Below are positions 59,616 through 64,000 of a stretch of DNA of 64,000 bases, in pieces. The stretch spans positions 21,780,527-21,844,526 of the forward strand of contig OX485808.1 in the NCBI GenBank assembly GCA_950295325.1. Direction: 5' to 3'. The notes beneath the pieces were generated by a model. The model did not search any database. It saw only the letters and a list, made by a program, of their open reading frames with translations, and was not told the DNA's origin. Source of the DNA: Polytrichum commune (lineage: Eukaryota; Streptophyta; Polytrichopsida; Polytrichales; Polytrichaceae). The translations under genes and the position numbers were made by a program. How positions within the stretch are numbered: position 1 is the stretch's first letter; the number at the start of each line of letters is the position of its first letter.

Positions 59616-59940
59616 CTTCGCAAAAACTCCAAAAACCTCACAAACACAAACACAAAAACCTGCAAAAACCTCGACGCAAACCCTGAAACCCTGAGGGACC
59701 CCCTGATGTTTTCGGAACAGTGTGGTTTCTACACACAATTGATCGAGAGACGGCTTTTAGGAACAAAAATGACGATTTCTAAGCGGTGATGGGATTTGAA
59801 GCAGATGTGAACGGGGAATGCTAATGGGAGCGCGAGGAACTGTCGAGGATGAGTGAGGAACTGGCGAGGGGGGGAGGGTGTCTGTATAGGCTCGCAGTGG
59901 AGCATGGAGCGCCAAGTGGCACGCCAGGTCAGCGAGCTTC

Positions 59941-59992
59941 TACGTGTCGTTCATGTGAGTGACACGTGCCACGTCAACTGGTGCACGTGTCG
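59941..59992 (-). promoter_or_regulatory. ABRE/G-box cluster upstream of TSPO
   Basis: Within 52 bp lie tACGTGTC (59941), gacACGTGcc (59961-59970), gccACGTCa (59968-59976) and gcACGTGTCg (59983-59992), about 325-380 bp before the ATG. ACGTGKC is the ABA-response element core. Confidence 0.65.
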
Positions 59993-60087
59993 ACGATAGA
60001 GAACGCCCGGCGCTTAGACGGGTGAGCTGGAGTTGGTTGCCGGGTGGATTCGTAATTTCCATAAACTGCCGCTACAGTACACTCCAC

Positions 60088-60638
60088 TACACTAAATAGT
60101 CGTATTTAGTGTGGGTGACACTAATAATTAGCATGGGCTACTCTAATTGTCTAGTCAGCTTGGAAATAACGTGGGTTCAAGACCAGTGGCTCTTCCCCTC
60201 AATATTGGAGTTATCCTATAATTCAACTGGAGTTTTGGACAAGAGTTGGTTGTTTTGCATTCAACACTTTCCATGGGTAGTAAACTTAGGTCGGCCCCCA
60301 ATGAGGCAATATAGGGTGTCCTTCGTTGAACCTTCACTTTAATTATGTGCACCAAAAACCTACCAACACTTGGAAGGCATTGTACGCAAAACAACCAACT
60401 CCCAACCAAAATTCCATGTGAATTAAAAGGATAACTCTATTTTGGGAGAAGTTTACAGCCAACACCTTACATAAATTACAATAGTCACCTTGCATCGATA
60501 ATAGCATAAAAAAGCACATTCACCCATATCGATTTCCTAGAAAAACAATCAATGCGGTTCACACTAATTTTTTTTAACTAGAGAATTGGTGTGGATTGAA
60601 AATTAACGCAGCCCACACTAACATGATTATTCAGTGTA
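60088..60638. mobile_element. MITE family E, copy 1
   Basis: It begins TACACTAAATAG and ends TATTCAGTGTA, with internal gtgggttcaagacc and ttgaaaattaacg landmarks in the same order as 63499-63854. Confidence 0.6.
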
Positions 60639-60808
60639 CTTGCGGGACCACATTAAACTATTGGCCAAAAATCATCCACTTAGGAGAAATCTTAGTAGGG
60701 AGTCATCCTTGGGGGCTGCACCTTTCATTAAAAACCAAGAACCATGTGCGTTCGCAACATACTCTAAAAACCCCCAATATGCAAGTTGAGCATTTAGGGG
60801 TTATCTAA

Positions 60809-61307
60809 GGGCCACTTCACACACGAGCCAAGAGCCGTGACCGTGAAATTGTGAGAGCCCGAAGAAAGTGTCCAAAGACCGTCCTAAGACACTTCCAAAA
60901 TAATGTAGTGTGGTCACAGATCCTCAAGTGTAGTGTGAAGTCATATGTGACCGGGCCCTTAACCTAATGTTATTTCAATGAATATCTATTCATGTGAGAT
61001 CCTCACACATGATAAAATAGAATAAATCAACAGTTGTGAGCATTCGAAGTGCCATGGTCTCCCGGTTTTGTGTTAGACCTACCTCCAAGAGATGGTTTTT
61101 GAGAATAGTCCAAGTGACCATGAAACATGATCCATTCGATGCCATGTAGGAATCCATGTAGACTTTACATCCATCTTGCATTCACATACTCCGTTGGTCC
61201 CTCAAGCGTAGTGTGAAGCGAACTTGGACCGGCTCCGCCTTTTCCACCAATGAGAGTGCTTGAAGTGTAATGGTCACGGGCTCTCAATCTCGTGTGTGAA
61301 GTGGCCC
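60809..61307. mobile_element. PIF/Harbinger-type MITE (499 bp)
   Basis: It begins GGGCCACTTCACACACGAGC, ends GTGTGTGAAGTGGCCC, with TAA at 60806-60808 and 61308-61310. Close sister of 28967-29464. Confidence 0.92.
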
Positions 61308-61575
61308 TAAGGGGGAGTGGACTAGGCTTGACCATAGGAAGCCAACAACATGATGGTTGATCATGCAATTAGGGGTTGTCCCACAAAGAGTAACTTAATT
61401 GCACATGCAAATATCCACATTGAGCCCCGAGTTTGTCAAGGACGATATTTCTAATTTAAGTCAAACCAAACTTCATCAATTTCCATGTAATACCAAGCAT
61501 GGATCGTACATGGCCCATTTTGAGATACTTCCAATTTGGGAATTTTCACCATGGTGGGGGGCACTCTTTCGATAG

Positions 61576-62063
61576 TACATTAAATATTGTATTTAGTGTC
61601 ACCGTTTCTATGATTTGTCTTGCTCGATTCTAATTGTAAACCGTCCATGTAGTGTCACCAACACTCAATGTGAACCTAACATTATTTCTCACTCCTTCTT
61701 AGAGAAAAAGGGGCATTATAGATTCACAGTGTTGCAATTATTGTTGCTGACCAAGCAAATTTTCATCCAAAATTCAATCAAGTACTATCATCCCAACTTA
61801 TTCTTAGTATCCAATAAAGTTTGGTATAGTGTGCTTCATGTGATGAAATATTGTCATAAATGATTGAAATTTAGATGGAAAATTCACTTAGTAAGCGATT
61901 GTAGTTGCAACATTGTAAATCTCTAATGCCCAATTTTTTTTACAAGAACTGAAAAATCATGTTAGGTTTGCATTTTGTGTTGGTGACACTACACGGCCTC
62001 TTTGCAATTTAGTATTGAGCAAGACAAATAAAATTAGTGACACTAAATACAATATTTAGGGTA
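61576..62063. mobile_element. MITE with about 110-bp terminal inverted repeats
   Basis: Left TACATTAAATATTGTATTTA and the inverse at the right end (rc taccctaaatattgtattta) continue through tttgtcttgctc and gtgtcaccaacac. It resembles family E at the extreme ends only. Target duplication not clear. Confidence 0.7.
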
Positions 62064-62135
62064 GTGGTAGTGCATAAGTGGCATGACCCACCTAACAATG
62101 TAGGCTTGCCACCCTCAAAGCCTACAATGTGGATA

Positions 62136-63335
62136 ATCAAGAAGAGTTTTGAGCCTAATCGCTTGTATTGTGGTCTTGATGGGACCATGGCACCATGCGG
62201 AATGGGCTAGAGGATTTCATGGTATCTATGTAAACCCATCCATTACGAAAGTGAAAAACGTAGTGGTTCATTTTATAGCATATAAGTAAATAGTTATGGA
62301 GGATGTTTCACCCTAGAAATAGCATTAGAGACCTTGAACTAGTTATGAAGGATGTTTCACCCTGGAAATAGTATGAGAGATGGAGCATGGAATTTAGTAA
62401 AAACAAGTCCCCTATAATGTTGAGGGCCACTTCAATGCCATTTGTCTCCATTGGACTAAGGGCCAAGTTCCATGTACCGGTCCCGGTCTGTTTTTCCGAT
62501 GGGTGAGAAACGGGTGACATCATCCAAAAAATGGGTGATGTCACCCGTTTTTTGGAAGGGTACTTCTATGTGGGGTGCCGGTTTATTGGGATTTCCTACT
62601 TTCTAACTAAATTTGGTGATACGTAAGACATGACACTTTATGAAGGTGACCGGCAATGGAGGTCATCCTCATTGAACTTTTCATATTTGATTTGCACATC
62701 AATTTCCATACCCCTAATTGATAATTTAATTATCAATATAACTACTACATAAAATGAAATAATTATGTGTTTATTTTAAGGGAATTTAACTGTAACACCT
62801 AAATGATACCAAAATAATATTATTATATAAATAATATTTTTAATTGTTGAAATTTAGTTTCTATAAAATATCATAAAATACCCTAGGTGACCGGCCGATC
62901 CGGTCACCATAGCTCTCTAACCGGCACATGTCCTTCACGTTACCATTAGGACCGCCGGTCCTTTGGCACCCGTTCTTCCACAACACAAAATGTGGGACAC
63001 CCATCCATGGGGGGTACCGGTCCTTGGGTGATAGGGATGGGCACATGGCACCACCCTCTTTTCACCGGCCCACCCATTTATTTAAAAAAAAACGGACCGG
63101 GACCGGTACATGGAACTTGGCCCTAATTCAAGGTCTCTAATGTTATTTACAAAGTGAAACATCCTCCAAAACTATTTATTTATATGTTATAAAATGAACC
63201 ACTACCATTTTCACCTTCGCAATGGATGGGTTTACGTAGATACCACGAAATTCTCTAGCCCAGTCCGCATGGTGCCTTGGTCGCATCAAGACCACAATAC
63301 ATGAGTTTAGGCTTAAAACTCTTCTTGCATCTATC
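62136..63335. mobile_element. Inverted-repeat element carrying a nested MITE
   Basis: Arms of about 190 bp: 62136-62337 and the inverse at about 63127-63335, sharing gtattgtggtcttgatg and gtttcac...cattagagaccttgaa. The left side has a partial second copy of the inner arm (62338-62390). Confidence 0.75.
62460..63123. mobile_element. Harbinger-type MITE of a second family (664 bp)
   Basis: Perfect 29-bp ends starting GGGCCAAGTTCCATGTACCG, flanked by TAA (62457-62459 and 63124-63126). It lies inside the inverted-repeat element. A hairpin at about 62507-62550 pairs aaacgggtgacatca with its inverse. Confidence 0.9.
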
Positions 63336-63498
63336 TACAATGGGTGAGTTACATAGACATCATGGACCCTTGAGTCATATGGAATTCTTGCATATTGTGT
63401 ACCTCTCATTCATCCAATTGATATGCCAAGAATTGTCAATATCTTGGAAATTTCCTTTCATCTAAGGTAACTTCACACCAAAATTGTTCTTAAACAAC

Positions 63499-63854
63499 TA
63501 CACTAAATATTCCCATTAGTGTGGGTAAAAAATTAGCGTGGAACTAGTTAACGTGGGCCACTCTAATGGTCTGGCTGGGATGGAAACCACGTGGGTCAAA
63601 GACCCTAGGTCTTCCCCTCAATCTTCCTTGAGACTTCCGACCAACACCAAGTTACATGAAATAAAAATATCCATCTTGCATCAAAAGTAGCATAGAATGT
63701 ATTATGCACTCACATCAATTTCTTATTAAATAGGTGATCTGACCCACACTAATTTTAGAATAGAGATTTCACGTGGGTTGAAAATTAACGTGGTTGATTT
63801 CTTTCCTAATTAAGATAATTTTTTTGGCCAACACTAGTAGGACTATTTAGTGTA
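63499..63854. mobile_element. MITE family E, copy 2
   Basis: It begins TACACTAAATATTCCC and ends CTATTTAGTGTA. It is shorter than copy 1 but shares internal sequence. Confidence 0.6.
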
Positions 63855-64000
63855 CCAACGTATTTAGTGAAAACATGATTGGTATGCTCCTTCCTCCATT
63901 TCCGATAGGCACAACTCCATTTTTAGCTACATTGATATGTGCAATTAGGTTGTCTTTGCAAATAGGTTGCCCCTTTACCCACGCAAATTACCTTGAGTCA

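Noticed and set aside
59616-59738. Upstream ATG giving TSPO a 41-residue longer N-terminus
   Set aside because: The extra part is a repetitive Cys/Val/Phe stretch unlike any TSPO. The internal ATG gives the normal length and N-terminus.

Overview
The window looks like nuclear DNA of a plant or close streptophyte relative: GT-AG introns, a Nodulin-like/NFD4-type transporter, a plant-type TSPO, a WDR55-type WD40 gene with telobox motifs at its promoter, and PIF/Harbinger, hAT and Ty3/gypsy remains in AT-rich intergenic DNA. A spliced gene resembling TEX47, a family I associate with flagellated sperm, would fit a seed-free plant or charophyte with motile sperm. That placement is inference and I cannot name the species.

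Layout. 1-850 holds four related Ala/Gly-rich exon-like units. 1534-3363 is an eight-exon gene (+) that I assembled from splice sites. 4525-5076 and 23574-24068 hold two diverged copies of an unrecognised exon set. 9.4-14.3 kb is a nest of LTR and MITE-like repeats. 20197-22029 is an intron-free NFD4-like transporter gene (+) whose 3' end is repeated twice more downstream, and a rearranged pseudogene of the same family lies at 27075-27980. 25256-25681 is a hAT transposase relic. 30828-34239 is a complete PIF/Harbinger element with TAA target duplications, and three related MITEs are scattered in the window.

37018-44652 (- strand) is the main discovery: a Ty3/gypsy element whose first ORF joins Gag, two zinc knuckles, a DSG aspartic protease and a C5-cytosine DNA methyltransferase with canonical motifs. 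A UAG-CAA-UUA stop context separates it from an in-frame pol (RT, RNase H, integrase, PHD finger). The pol is broken by a 412-bp MITE and two nonsense codons. A solo LTR of another family sits 53 bp upstream of the gag start.

47487-48825 is a foldback element. 53689-54822 is the WDR55-type gene (+). 59016-59615 is TSPO (-) with an ABRE-rich upstream region. 60.1-63.9 kb is a chain of MITEs, including a Harbinger MITE nested inside a larger inverted repeat.

Four gene loci are recognisable. The rest is mostly mobile DNA, and the nesting gives a relative order of several insertions. I could not find the LTR pair of the methyltransferase-bearing gypsy element.
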